From: Umezawaea sp042738955
GTDB taxonomy: Bacteria > Actinomycetota > Actinomycetes > Mycobacteriales > Pseudonocardiaceae
NCBI RefSeq assembly: GCF_042738955.1
Contig: NZ_JBHYHC010000026.1
Location: forward strand, 1-64,000
DNA length: 64,000 nt
Reading direction: 5' to 3'
Below are positions 51,821 to 60,147 of this stretch, piece by piece. The notes below the pieces were generated by a model. The model saw only the letters and a list, made by a program, of their open reading frames with translations, was not told the origin of the DNA and did not search any database. Both the position numbers and the translations under genes were made by a program. Positions within the stretch are counted from its first letter, which is position 1. The number at the start of each line of letters is the position of its first letter.

Positions 51821-53107
51821 GTGGCCAAATCCGCACCCGTCCGGCACGCCACCTACTTCGACCCGTCGGACAGGCGGTTCACCGCCGAGGCGAGATCCGG
51901 CTTCATCCCGTTGCCTCCTCTGGACGGCCAGGTCGCCATCCACGACGAGGCGTTGGCGGCGGCGAGTGACGACTTCGGCCACCTCGTGCACCACAGGCCC
52001 CTCGCGGTCCTCCAGCCCGGCTCGGCCGCGGACCTCGTCGCCTTCTCGAGTTTCAGCTCCGAGCTGGCCATCCCCCTGGTTCCCCGTGGCCAGGGACACT
52101 CCACCGCAGGCCAAGCACAGACCGCCGACGGCGTCGTGGTGGACATGAGCCTGCTCCAGGAAGTCCACGACATCGGTGCCGACCACGTCGTGGTCGACGC
52201 CGGCGCGCGGTGGAGCCAGGTGCTCGACGCGACACTCCCCCACGGCCTCACCCCGCCAGTGCTCACCGACTACCTCGAACTCTCCGTGGGCGGCACCCTG
52301 TCGGTCGGCGGCATCGGCGGAGCCAGCCACCATCACGGCGCGCAAACCGACAACGTGCTGGCGCTCGACGTCATCACCCCCGACGGCGACCCGCGGACCT
52401 GTTACCCCGGCTCGGAGCTGTTCTCCTCGGTGCTGGCAGGTCGAGGACGCCACGGCGTGATCGTCCGCGCGAGACTGCGCCTGATCCCGGCACCGCAGCA
52501 GACACGCACCTATCGGCTCAGCTACACCGACCTCGCAGACTTCCTGGCCGACCAACGACTGCTCATGGCCGAACGCCGGGTCGACCACCTGGTAGGCCAG
52601 GTGAAGCTCGACCAGGACACCGGCTGGAGCTACGTCACCTACGCGACGACCTACGACAAGTCGAATGCCGGATCGCTGCTGACAGGGCTGACAAACCAGC
52701 ACCCCGACGTCCAGGAGGACCGTGACTACCCGACCTTCCTGCACCAGATGGCCGATGACGTCGCGCTGCTGGAAAGCCTCGGGCTCTGGAGTCACAGCCA
52801 CCCGTGGCTGAACCTGATCGTGCCGGACCACGCCGTCGAGGACTTCGTGAGCCGCACGCTCGAGACGACCACCGAGCAGGAGCTGGGAGACGCGGCCGTC
52901 ATCCTCCTGTATCCCCTACCCACCACCACGTTCACGGCACCCAAGCTGAAGATGCCGACCTCGACGACCGCCTTCCTCTTCGCCCTGCTGCGCACCGCAC
53001 CCCAGCACGAACACGACATCCTCGACCACATGGCCGGCCGCAACCGCGAACTGACCCGCCTGCTCGTCCAGCAAGGCGGCGTCAGCTACCTGGAAGCTCT
53101 GCGGTGA
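51821..53107 (+). CDS. FAD-linked oxidase, cytokinin-dehydrogenase-like, C-terminally short
   Basis: This 428-residue protein has the FAD-binding core: AIPLVPRGQGHSTAGQAQ, where His is expected to carry covalent FAD. VVVDAGARWSQVLDATL and LSVGGTLSVGGIGGASHHHG follow. The substrate domain is of cytokinin-dehydrogenase type up to RNRELTRLLVQQGGVSYLEA, then it stops. The family normally continues for some 40-60 residues to an LNPG-type end that closes the active site, so this copy seems truncated. The GTG start follows AGGAGAG closely. It is probably co-transcribed with the NB-ARC gene (24-base gap). Activity is uncertain. Confidence 0.75.
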   Translation: MAKSAPVRHATYFDPSDRRFTAEARSGFIPLPPLDGQVAIHDEALAAASDDFGHLVHHRPLAVLQPGSAADLVAFSSFSSELAIPLVPRGQGHSTAGQAQTADGVVVDMSLLQEVHDIGADHVVVDAGARWSQVLDATLPHGLTPPVLTDYLELSVGGTLSVGGIGGASHHHGAQTDNVLALDVITPDGDPRTCYPGSELFSSVLAGRGRHGVIVRARLRLIPAPQQTRTYRLSYTDLADFLADQRLLMAERRVDHLVGQVKLDQDTGWSYVTYATTYDKSNAGSLLTGLTNQHPDVQEDRDYPTFLHQMADDVALLESLGLWSHSHPWLNLIVPDHAVEDFVSRTLETTTEQELGDAAVILLYPLPTTTFTAPKLKMPTSTTAFLFALLRTAPQHEHDILDHMAGRNRELTRLLVQQGGVSYLEALR

Positions 53108-53227
53108 TGCCGATCCCTATTCTTCTATTTTCGAATAGCAAGGAAAGGTAGCCGACCGAAAACCGAAATGGGAATCTTCGAACACGACCGGACGCACAAT
53201 GCGACCGAACGTTCACGAAGGAAACCC

Positions 53228-53599
53228 ATGGGAAACACCGGAATCACGGTTCGACGCGCACTCACCGGCCTGACGGCGCTACTCGCCCTCGCGTCCGCCA
53301 CCGCCGAACCAGCATCGGCCCAGGTCAGCACGGACGGCACGTGCGGGTTCTACTTCACCAACCCCGACCACGAGCGAGCAACCGCGAGGTACTACCACTG
53401 CGGGAACTCGTTCATCCTCATCCAAGTCGACTGGAACACCGGCTGGCGCGAGCGGCGATGTGTTCCGCCGTGGTATTCGATGCCGTTCTACGCCGACGGC
53501 CCTCACCACGTGGTCAACGCCTACTACATCCCGAACGCCCCGGACCTGATCGAGGACAGTGAGCACCGAATCTGCAGGACAGCCCAACCCCAGGGGTAG
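53228..53599 (+). CDS. Small secreted protein, DUF6355-like
   Basis: This 123-residue protein has a signal peptide ending near SATAEPASAQ and a mature part with TCGFYFTNPDHERATARYYH, CGNSFILIQVD, then RRCVPPWYSM and HRICRTA. The four or five cysteines suggest two disulphides. It resembles the DUF6355 family of small exported actinobacterial proteins. The ATG at 53228 follows AAGGAAA. It is the only gene between the oxidase and a strong terminator. Function is unknown. Confidence 0.65.
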   Translation: MGNTGITVRRALTGLTALLALASATAEPASAQVSTDGTCGFYFTNPDHERATARYYHCGNSFILIQVDWNTGWRERRCVPPWYSMPFYADGPHHVVNAYYIPNAPDLIEDSEHRICRTAQPQG

Positions 53600-53609
53600 C
53601 CGATCACCG

Positions 53610-53637
53610 CACCGGCCGCCCGGCAGGGCGGCCGGTG
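53610..53637. terminator. Bidirectional GC-rich hairpin terminator
   Basis: A perfect 12-bp stem CACCGGCCGCCC/GGGCGGCCGGTG encloses a GGCA loop. It lies 11 bases after the + strand DUF6355-like gene and 9 bases beyond the stop of the convergent XRE gene, so it can serve both. Confidence 0.8.
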
Positions 53638-53646
53638 GGCACCCGG

Positions 53647-54525
53647 TCACCGACTTGCGTTGTCGTAGACGTCGGCCCAGTGCCGAAGCGCGTCCCGAGA
53701 AGCGTCTTCTCCGAGCGCCACCTCGTCCAGCAGGTCGAACTTCTCCTGGACAGCGCTGACCGCCTGTTCCTGCTCGGTGAACACCACCGCGGATTCGGTC
53801 TCCAGGCAGGCGAGCGACTTCAACGGCTCGACGAACGTCATGAGCACGCCGGGACGACGCAGGGCAGACCTTGCTCCCGCGGACGAGGGCACGATCCGCA
53901 ACCGGACGTTCTCCCGGTCACCCTGGAAGTTCAGGTGCATCAACTGGTCGTGCATCACCGTCTCGTTCCCCACGACCAGCCGCAACGCGATCTCGTGGAT
54001 GAAGACGGTGACCTCGGGGCCCACGGAGCCGTCGAGAACCTGACGGCTTTCGAAGTGCGGCCCCACTGCCGGTTCGATCTGGTCGCCCACCTCGGCAACA
54101 CCGCCTGCCAGCCCCAGTGCGTAGTTCTCGGTCTGCAGCAACGACGGGATGGCCAGCGGCTCGTAGCAGGCGATCTTCAACGCCAGGTCTTCATGGACAC
54201 GCCAGCACAACAGTTCCTCGGGCCGTCGACCGACGTGGTCACGAACCAACCAGTCGTCATCTTGCCTTTGGGCCAGCTTCCGGAGCCGCTCCCGGATGCT
54301 CTTGTCGGTGCCGTAGGCGCCGAGCAGGGTGCCGACGTCCCACTCGTCCGTGCCGCGCCAACCACGTTCGAGCTTGCTGAGCTTGGCCTTGGACCACCCC
54401 AGGCTGTTGGCGACGGTGGTTGTACCCATCTCAGCCCGCAACCGCTCCTGCCGGAGTTCGGCACCGAGTTCCCTTGCGGCTGCACCGATCGGGCGGCGCA
54501 CGACGGACTCCTCGAGACTCGACAT
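53647..54525 (-). CDS. XRE regulator with DUF5753 domain
   Basis: This 292-residue protein has an N-terminal HTH (LRQERLRAEMGTTTVANSLG, WSKAKLSKLERGWRGTD) and a long C-terminal DUF5753 part. The latter has YEPLAIPSLLQTENYALGLA, FESRQVLDGSVGPEVTVFIH, ALRLVVGNETVMHDQLMHLN and VRLRIVPSSAG. This is the BldB/WhiJ-associated family, numerous in Streptomyces and Pseudonocardiales and often paired with DUF397 proteins. Here no DUF397 gene is next to it; one is paired with the paralogue at 55969. The promoter side contains an imperfect inverted repeat (TTTCTTCG...CGACGAAAG near 54540-54561). Confidence 0.85.
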   Translation of the reverse strand: MSSLEESVVRRPIGAAARELGAELRQERLRAEMGTTTVANSLGWSKAKLSKLERGWRGTDEWDVGTLLGAYGTDKSIRERLRKLAQRQDDDWLVRDHVGRRPEELLCWRVHEDLALKIACYEPLAIPSLLQTENYALGLAGGVAEVGDQIEPAVGPHFESRQVLDGSVGPEVTVFIHEIALRLVVGNETVMHDQLMHLNFQGDRENVRLRIVPSSAGARSALRRPGVLMTFVEPLKSLACLETESAVVFTEQEQAVSAVQEKFDLLDEVALGEDASRDALRHWADVYDNASR

Positions 54526-54563
54526 GATCGACAGATCCCTTTCTTCGACACAGCGACGAAAGC

Positions 54564-54596
54564 GAGGTCGGCGGGAGGGAGAGTCCCGCCGACCTC
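54564..54596. terminator. 13-bp perfect hairpin
   Basis: GAGGTCGGCGGGA pairs perfectly with TCCCGCCGACCTC across a 7-base loop. It lies between the four-gene - strand operon (ending 54736) and the XRE gene start (54525). It is best read as the terminator of that operon, without a T-run, as is common in high-GC actinobacteria. Confidence 0.7.
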
Positions 54597-54735
54597 AGTG
54601 CTCCTGACGAGCTGCGCTCAGCGCGATCCGCACGTCGTTCGACGTGGGCGCTCGAACCGGACGCGAGCGGCAAGCACGCAGGAGTGGCATACAAGGACCG
54701 AAGTCGTTGGAGGTGCACAACGACGTCGGCAGGAG

Positions 54736-54978
54736 TCAGGACTCCCCCACCAAGCCACCAACTGCCCGCAGAGCCTCGACATGACGACGTGCCACGTCCG
54801 CGAACTGCAGAACACAGGGAATGTGAGTGGGAGCCACGTCAACCACTTGGTCGAGCTCAGTGATCAGGAAGACTTCTCCGCACAGCGCCTCTACCAACGT
54901 CAACTCAAGCTGGCCCACAGCAAAGGCATGGACATACCAGTCCCGAGTGGACAAACGAAGTGCTGGCGCATCAGGCAT
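54736..54978 (-). CDS. Small hypothetical protein, last gene of a coupled operon
   Basis: This 80-residue protein starts MPDAPALRLSTRDWYVHAFA and continues GQLELTLVEALCGEVFLITE and VDVAPTHIPCVLQFADVARR. I do not recognise a family. The ATG at 54978 overlaps the stop of the preceding gene (TGATG), which fixes the start despite a longer open frame upstream. It sits last in a four-gene set that is divergent from the XRE/DUF5753-DUF397 pair. Confidence 0.6.
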   Translation of the reverse strand: MPDAPALRLSTRDWYVHAFAVGQLELTLVEALCGEVFLITELDQVVDVAPTHIPCVLQFADVARRHVEALRAVGGLVGES

Positions 54979-55319
54979 CACGATGATCGCCGGGTACGCG
55001 CGCGATGCCTGGACGGCCGAATTGGCTTCTCGTCGTACTTCATCATTGACAACTGAAGCTCCAGCAGCACATGACACGGCACAGCAATGCGACGCCACCA
55101 CCGCCCGGCCACGCACTGAACACACTGCCCGTTCTCATCGGGCCGGTGCTGGAGAACAAGCGCCCGAAGCCCAGCAACCAGGCGAGGCACTTCCGTCCGC
55201 GCCAACGACGCAGCGGCATCCGAGTCGCCGTTGACCGCGACGTCGCACATCTCCACCAAGCGGCTCAGAACGTTCTCCTGGAGCGCACCGAACACCACGT
55301 GATTCTGAGTGGTCGTCAC
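54978..55319 (-). CDS. Small protein with a zinc-knuckle-like motif
   Basis: This 113-residue protein has a helical first half (ALQENVLSRLVEMCDVAVNG, RLVAGLRALVLQHRPDENGQ), then CVQCVAGRWWRRIAVPCHVL, a Cx2C...C/H pattern that may bind zinc. Proteins of this form are common short hypotheticals in actinomycetes. The GTG at 55319 follows GGGGAG by six bases and overlaps the stop of the preceding gene by four bases. The downstream gene begins on its stop codon. Confidence 0.65.
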   Translation of the reverse strand: MTTTQNHVVFGALQENVLSRLVEMCDVAVNGDSDAAASLARTEVPRLVAGLRALVLQHRPDENGQCVQCVAGRWWRRIAVPCHVLLELQLSMMKYDEKPIRPSRHRARTRRSS

Positions 55320-55597
55320 GGCCGACTCCCCGACCTTGCGACCTGAGAGGTCTTCCGACGAGCGGATCCACCCTCGATTTCCTGCCGCGGGAACAAGGGA
55401 ATGCCCTCGAACCGCCGCCAAGCGGCGTCACAGGCAGCACAGGTCGGCCAACACCACTGGACGTTGGACGAGCAGCCACGCGGGACTGTGAGCGGCACAC
55501 CGCACAGCGTCTTGCCGACGTCGCCGGCGACCAGTTCACACCGGATGGCATGTCGGCTCCCCGTGAGCGGCAACCACCGAAACGGTCGAGACCCCAT
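55316..55597 (-). CDS. Small zinc-finger-like protein
   Basis: This 93-residue protein has FRWLPLTGSRHAIRCELVAG, then KTLCGVPLTVP and WCWPTCAACDAAWRRFEG. The Cys-x2-Cys after WCWPTC plus the earlier LCG suggest a metal site. It matches the short 'zinc finger' proteins often seen beside XRE/DUF397 genes in Pseudonocardiales. Its ATG overlaps the stop of the short membrane protein gene (TGATG) and its own stop overlaps the next start (four bases). Confidence 0.65.
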   Translation of the reverse strand: MGSRPFRWLPLTGSRHAIRCELVAGDVGKTLCGVPLTVPRGCSSNVQWCWPTCAACDAAWRRFEGIPLFPRQEIEGGSARRKTSQVARSGSRP

Positions 55598-55722
55598 CAC
55601 GAGTCCCCTGCCCCGACACGCGAACGACCGGCTTTCCGCCTCCAGAGGCCGATCCCGTACGACGCGATCGACGCCAGCGCTCCCCCGGCGAGAACCACGA
55701 CTATCCATGCCGACCCGTTCAC
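55597..55722 (-). CDS. Very short single-pass membrane protein
   Basis: This is a 41-residue protein, too short for usual gene-calling limits. It starts GTG at 55722, five bases after a perfect AGGAGGT. It reads NGSAWIVVVLAGGALASIA and then SYGIGLWRRKAGRSR: one membrane helix followed by a basic tail (positive-inside). Its TGA overlaps the ATG of the next gene by one base. The strong ribosome site and the stop-start overlaps downstream make it the likely first gene of this four-gene operon. Function is unknown; a small regulator of a membrane process or a toxin-like peptide are possible. Confidence 0.6.
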   Translation of the reverse strand: MNGSAWIVVVLAGGALASIASYGIGLWRRKAGRSRVGAGDS

Positions 55723-55865
55723 GGCACACCTCCTGACGATGGCGACGACGGGGCGGTTCGAGGCACGACCGCACCTCGAACCGCCCGACCCGTTGCCGCG
55801 CTTGAACCTGTGGGGGCGAGGCCACGAGCCATCGGACAACATCCCACCCGACAGGCGAAATACTA

Positions 55866-55885
55866 CGGGACGAAATTTCGTCCCG
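55866..55885. promoter_or_regulatory. 20-bp perfect palindrome, divergent operator
   Basis: CGGGACGAAATTTCGTCCCG is a perfect 20-base palindrome. It lies 83 bases before the XRE/DUF5753 gene (+) and 143 bases before the four-gene operon (-). The XRE protein next door is the obvious candidate ligand, controlling both directions. Confidence 0.6.
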
Positions 55886-55968
55886 AAATCGTTCGTTAGG
55901 ATGAACCCCCTGAGCACAGCCTGAAACCGTCCATCACACTTGGTCACCACGTACGGCTTGGAGGATGG

Positions 55969-56826
55969 ATGAGCGACGACGACCAGCGGCCACCGTTCCT
56001 GCGGAAGGTCCTGGGCAACAAGCTCCGAGCGCTGCGGAAAGCAGCGGACGTTTCGCCCGCGACGGTCGCCACCGAGGTGGGCATCTCCGTGGCGACGCTC
56101 AGCAAGATCGAAACCGGCAAGCAAGCAGTCAAGCCTGCCTACGTGAAGCTGATGTGCCCGCTCTACGGAGTCGACGCCGATGAGCAGCGCAAGCTCGTTC
56201 GCATGGCCGAGGACTCCGGCAAACCGGGACAGCTCAGCCGCTACAGCACGATCCTCCGCGGCGACTTCGTCGACTACCACGAGATGGAACGCCAGGCCGA
56301 GACGATCCTCGCCCACGAACCCAGCTTGATCTTCGGTCCGTTCCAGGTCCCGGCCTATGTGCGTGCACTCCGACTCGCCGCGAAACCGGACTGCAGCGAG
56401 GACGACCTGGCGCGGTCCGTCGAACTGCGCCAGCACAGGCTGGATGACTTGACCGGATCGCGCTCCCCAGCGGTAAGCGTCGTGCTCGACGAAGCCGCTC
56501 TCGTTCGAGAAGTCGGCGGACCGGACGTCATGCGCGAGCAGTTCGCCCAGCTCATCGAACTGGCCAAGCTGCCGAACGTCGACCTCCGCATCGTCCCGCT
56601 GAGCGCCGGCGCTTACGCGGCCCAAGGTGCCGAGTTCGTCCTGCTTCGCGTACCACCGGAGCCGATGCAGGAACTCGTGTTCCTCGAAAACGACATGATC
56701 GCCTCGTACCTCGACCGCCCGCACGAGATCGCTCGGTACAAGGCCATGTTCGAGCAGGCACAGCTCGTCGCTCGCGACCCCGCAGAGTCCTCACCCCTGC
56801 TGGATAGGCTGAGGACGAACCTGTGA
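55969..56826 (+). CDS. XRE regulator with DUF5753 domain (paralogue)
   Basis: This 285-residue protein has an HTH (GNKLRALRKAADVSPATVAT, ISVATLSKIETGKQ), then the DUF5753 part. It includes HEPSLIFGPFQVPAYVRALR, AVSVVLDEAALVREVGG and VDLRIVPLSAGAYAAQG. GGAGG precedes the ATG. It is followed after 22 bases by a DUF397 gene, the classic pair (as in the WhiJ-like systems), in which the XRE protein represses and the DUF397 protein antagonises it. A 20-bp palindrome lies upstream. Confidence 0.88.
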   Translation: MSDDDQRPPFLRKVLGNKLRALRKAADVSPATVATEVGISVATLSKIETGKQAVKPAYVKLMCPLYGVDADEQRKLVRMAEDSGKPGQLSRYSTILRGDFVDYHEMERQAETILAHEPSLIFGPFQVPAYVRALRLAAKPDCSEDDLARSVELRQHRLDDLTGSRSPAVSVVLDEAALVREVGGPDVMREQFAQLIELAKLPNVDLRIVPLSAGAYAAQGAEFVLLRVPPEPMQELVFLENDMIASYLDRPHEIARYKAMFEQAQLVARDPAESSPLLDRLRTNL

Positions 56827-56848
56827 AGGCGAGCGGAAGGGGTGTGGG

Positions 56849-57052
56849 ATGAGAGCCGACCCGCGCCAGGCGAGTTGGAAGAAGAGCAGCTACTCGAACG
56901 GGCAGAACGGAGCATGCGCTGAAGTCGCTTTCGCCGGGCCCGGCGCCTGGGTGAGGGATTCCAAGAACCCCACGGGTCACGCCATCGGTGTCGACGTCGT
57001 CAAGTTCACCGAGTTCGTCAGTGCGATCAAGGCAGGCCGCTTCGACCTGTGA
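56849..57052 (+). CDS. DUF397 protein
   Basis: This 67-residue protein has the family core WKKSSYSNGQNGACAEVAF, then VRDSKNPTGHAIGVD and a final helix (FTEFVSAIKAGRFDL). DUF397 proteins are small partners of XRE/DUF5753 regulators in actinobacteria and are thought to modulate them. GGAAGGGG lies upstream. It is the second gene of the pair, 22 bases after the regulator. Confidence 0.9.
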   Translation: MRADPRQASWKKSSYSNGQNGACAEVAFAGPGAWVRDSKNPTGHAIGVDVVKFTEFVSAIKAGRFDL

Positions 57053-57081
57053 GATCTCGACGGCCTATGCGGCGCGGTTGT

Positions 57082-57118
57082 CGATGGCGATGAACCGGTA
57101 GCAACGATCTCGCCATCG
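57082..57118. terminator. Possible hairpin terminator
   Basis: Nine-base arms CGATGGCGA/TCGCCATCG are separated by 19 bases, between the convergent DUF397 gene and the HTH gene. The long loop makes this weak. Confidence 0.35.
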
Positions 57119-57160
57119 CACGACCTTGACCGCTCGGAGCAAGGTCTTACGCTGCCGCGA

Positions 57161-58450
57161 TCACGTCGCCTCGCGGGTTGCGGCAGTGGGACGGGACGGC
57201 GCGAGCACTGCATCGATGCGGTGGAGTACGTCGCGCCCGTCGGCAGCGACGTGGATCAGTCCGCCACGGCCAGCCGCTCGCACGGCCCGCTGGATCTGGT
57301 GGGGCAACCGGTGCGTCTCAGCTTCAACGACGGCTGACCGGAGTGCGTCCTCGGCTCCGTCCCGTTCACCAGCGGCCAAGAGGACTTCTGCGGTGGTCAC
57401 GCGTTCGATGACGTACCACTGCGGTGCGACCAAAGCCTTCGGCAGGCCCGAAGCCATGAGCCGGGCAGCCTCAGAAGCGCGGCCCGTGGACACCAGTCCA
57501 CGCAGGTGGATCTCCCGGAAGGTGAACGAGTTGACCAGCATGCTCGGCACCGCGATGCCCTCCAGCAGGGTCCGGTAGCCGCTGATCGCGCTGTCGAAAA
57601 GACCGACGTCGCCCAGCTCACCCGCCGCTCGGGAGAGCAACCCGAGAGCGGCTCCACGCCCGTCGGCGTCATCCGAGGTGGACACGGCTCGGGTCAGGTG
57701 GGCAACCGCGGCTCGCGTGTGGTCGGCCTTGCGCAGCTCGTTGCCGTGCATCCGCAGAGCGCGAGCCAGGAATGCCCTGTCCCCGAGCTTTTCGGCCACC
57801 GCGAGCCCTCGGCCGGTCCAGCGCGCGGCGGCGGCCAGTCGTTCCTCCGGCAGCACGGTGCCGAGCGAGACTCCGAGGGCGGTGCGGGCGTGGCCGAGCA
57901 GGGTCAGGGTGTCGCGTTCGGCGTGGCCATCGGCGAATCGGGCCTCGAGTCTGGCGACCAGGGGCCACAGCTCGTTGACGGCGTCGACGGCGCGACCGGC
58001 TTGGCGGGCGATCTCGGCCAGGCGGATGGTCGAGTCGCCGAACTGGATCATCGCAGCGAAGTCGGCGTCGTCGTGGCCGGTGACGCCGAGCGTGTGCATC
58101 GGCAGGCCGAGGGTGGTGGCGATGTGGCGGCGGGTGCTCATGTCGTTGATGACACGCCGGCCCGTCTCGATCATCGACACGTAGGTCTTGTCGTAGCCCA
58201 GCAGGGCAGCGAGTTGTTCTTGGTTGAGGTGGTTGAGGCGCCGGTACAGGCGCAGGATCGTCGCCAGGTCACGGCTGCGCAGGGCGCCAGCGGACTCCGG
58301 CGTGGACCACATCCAGACCGAGGGGAGAAGACGCCGAGCAGGCACGGATGACGGTGGGTGGCGGGCTGGCGCGAAGCAGGCCAGGCAAGACGGCTCGGAG
58401 GTGAGGTTTCCCAGGGGAGTTCCGCACGTCTCGCACCATCGGCCGGTCAC
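57161..58450 (-). CDS. Zinc-ribbon/XRE/TPR-like regulator
   Basis: This 429-residue protein starts with a small zinc-ribbon-like element, RWCETCGTPLG then PSCLACFAPARH. An XRE helix-turn-helix follows: RLYRRLNHLNQEQLAALLGY, DKTYVSMIETGRRVI. The rest is TPR-like helical hairpins (AVAEKLGDRAFLARALRMHG, AVAHLTRAVSTSDDADGRGA). Proteins of this layout resemble the AfsR/NsdA-type helical regulators of actinobacteria. It begins six bases after the Nudix gene, so the two form one operon. The GTG start has GAGGTAG upstream. Confidence 0.75.
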   Translation of the reverse strand: MTGRWCETCGTPLGNLTSEPSCLACFAPARHPPSSVPARRLLPSVWMWSTPESAGALRSRDLATILRLYRRLNHLNQEQLAALLGYDKTYVSMIETGRRVINDMSTRRHIATTLGLPMHTLGVTGHDDADFAAMIQFGDSTIRLAEIARQAGRAVDAVNELWPLVARLEARFADGHAERDTLTLLGHARTALGVSLGTVLPEERLAAAARWTGRGLAVAEKLGDRAFLARALRMHGNELRKADHTRAAVAHLTRAVSTSDDADGRGAALGLLSRAAGELGDVGLFDSAISGYRTLLEGIAVPSMLVNSFTFREIHLRGLVSTGRASEAARLMASGLPKALVAPQWYVIERVTTAEVLLAAGERDGAEDALRSAVVEAETHRLPHQIQRAVRAAGRGGLIHVAADGRDVLHRIDAVLAPSRPTAATREAT

Positions 58451-58456
58451 GGCGGT

Positions 58457-58882
58457 CTACCTCGCGGGTTCCGAGGCGTCCGCGCGTAGCCGGGTGAACC
58501 ACGTCGTGATGGATCGCCGATAGCCCTCGGGCATGGTCAGGCCGTCTACCTCGTCTTCGGTGAACAAGCCGACCTGCTTGTGCTCGTGGGACAGCACGGG
58601 CGCTGCATCGGTGTCGGGGTGGCAGCCGTAGGTCACGATGAACACGTTCTTCTCGGCCACCTCGATGTAGTACATCCAGGTGTCGAGGATCGGCCCGGTC
58701 GTGACCGTCCACCGGGTTTCCTCGGCGATCTCGCGGGCCACGCACTCCTCGGGAGTCTCACCCGGCTCGATGCGCCCACCCGGCAACTCCCACTCGTCAC
58801 GCTCGTTCTTCAGCAGCAACACCCTGCCCTCGCGCACCACGACACCCTTGATCGAGATGGGGTAGGCCGCCTGGGTCGTCAC
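58457..58882 (-). CDS. Nudix hydrolase
   Basis: This 141-residue protein has an almost perfect Nudix box, GGRIEPGETPEECVAREIAE, ending ETRW at residues 36-58. Glu51, Glu54 and Glu55 are present; the usual Gly near the end is Arg57. Nudix enzymes hydrolyse nucleoside diphosphates linked to another group; the substrate here is unknown. The GTG at 58882 follows GGAGG. It is divergent from the dioxygenase cluster and upstream of the HTH regulator. Confidence 0.9.
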   Translation of the reverse strand: MTTQAAYPISIKGVVVREGRVLLLKNERDEWELPGGRIEPGETPEECVAREIAEETRWTVTTGPILDTWMYYIEVAEKNVFIVTYGCHPDTDAAPVLSHEHKQVGLFTEDEVDGLTMPEGYRRSITTWFTRLRADASEPAR

Positions 58883-59011
58883 GGGTGTCCTCCGAGGTCA
58901 CTGGTGGTTGGTCATCCGGCAACGTAGCACCGCAAGCCACCGTGACCCGGCCACGCGGTGTTGACAATCTGTCACTGGACGTGGCCGTCGGGGTGAGTTC
59001 TCCTGATCTTC

Positions 59012-59791
59012 ATGCAACGACTGGGTGTGAGCGGGACGAGGACCAGGTTGGTCGAGGCTCGCCGCTGCGGCACAGAGCACGACCGCGTGATCTCCGCCTT
59101 GACCACTCGAGGGCTGGCCTTGATGGACGACCTGCCCACTCGCGAGGACTTGCTGCTGCTGGCCAGGTCGATCGCGACCGTGGTCCCCCATCGCGACAGC
59201 GACCTCGACGGCGTCACGACCCTGATCGACCTGGGCGAGCCCACCCCGCGAACCGGGCTGGCCGGCTTCAGCGCGGCCGAACTGGCACCCCATACCGATT
59301 GCTCCGGCTCGACGGCTCCACCAGCGCTGCTGATGATGAGCTGCTCGACGAGCGCGGTGTCCGGCGGCCAAGCCGTGCTCGTGGACGGCCAAGCGGTCCA
59401 CGACGATTTGGCCGAGTCCGATCCCGACGCGCTCCACGCTTTCATGGGGCCGCGATCGGCCTTGTTCGGGGGTGCGAGCGGTCATCTCGGCTCGATCATT
59501 ACCACCATACGACGAGAACGGCTGCTCCTGCGGCTGCGGCAAGACGAGCTCGCGCGGTTCTCCCCCGAGGTCTCCTGGTGGCTTCCGGTCTTGCGCGCGG
59601 CGATCGAACGGCACGCGATCGAGATCGAGCTCGCCGCAGGGCAGGGTTACCTCCTCGACAACCACCGTTGGCTGCACGGCAGGAAGGCCTTCACCGGGCA
59701 CCGCGTCGTGCACCGCGTCCACGGCGACCCTTTGCCGGACCTCGGCATCATCACGGGCCTGCGATGCCCAGCGCCATCGGGCGCGGAGTGA
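59012..59791 (+). CDS. TauD-like Fe(II)/2-oxoglutarate dioxygenase
   Basis: This 259-residue protein has the facial triad: LAPHTDCSGS gives His94 and Asp96, and YLLDNHRWLHGRKAFTGHR gives His222. Arg231 should bind 2-oxoglutarate. This is the TauD/clavaminate-synthase fold. It overlaps the next gene by four bases and starts a + strand operon. The substrate could be an amino acid-like molecule or a peptide; nothing in the sequence fixes it. The start is uncertain, because no clear ribosome site precedes ATG 59012. Confidence 0.85.
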   Translation: MQRLGVSGTRTRLVEARRCGTEHDRVISALTTRGLALMDDLPTREDLLLLARSIATVVPHRDSDLDGVTTLIDLGEPTPRTGLAGFSAAELAPHTDCSGSTAPPALLMMSCSTSAVSGGQAVLVDGQAVHDDLAESDPDALHAFMGPRSALFGGASGHLGSIITTIRRERLLLRLRQDELARFSPEVSWWLPVLRAAIERHAIEIELAAGQGYLLDNHRWLHGRKAFTGHRVVHRVHGDPLPDLGIITGLRCPAPSGAE

Positions 59792-60147
59792 GCGACACAG
59801 CGGCCATCGCCGCCTACCCGGTTCTGGCAGGCGTCATCGCACTGCGCGACGTGGGCTGGACTTTTCTCCACCGCGACCTGATCGAGGGTGTTCCCACCAC
59901 GATCGAGGGTTTCCGGCTCTGGCACGGCGGGTGGATCGACGCGGTCCGAGTTCGAGGCGATGGCGACGCGATGGCGCTGCGGACCGATGGCACTGATCCA
60001 CCGGGCATCGTCTGGGAGACCAGCGGGACGCTGGCTGACGTCATCGACGCGTTGCGGGTCCTGCCTTCGCCCGACCACCCCTTGGCCCCACGGCTGGTTC
60101 GGGCTACCGGCCCGATTCCGACACCATGGACTGGAGCAGCAGGATGA
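59788..60147 (+). CDS. Hypothetical protein coupled to the dioxygenase
   Basis: This 119-residue protein starts VSDTAAIAAYPVLAGVIALR and continues HRDLIEGVPTTIEGFRLWHG and GIVWETSGTLADVIDALRVL. I do not recognise a family. The GTG at 59788 overlaps the dioxygenase stop (GTGA) and its stop overlaps the next start (ATGA), so it is translated as part of the same operon. An in-frame ATG at 59764 is also possible. Confidence 0.6.
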   Translation: MSDTAAIAAYPVLAGVIALRDVGWTFLHRDLIEGVPTTIEGFRLWHGGWIDAVRVRGDGDAMALRTDGTDPPGIVWETSGTLADVIDALRVLPSPDHPLAPRLVRATGPIPTPWTGAAG

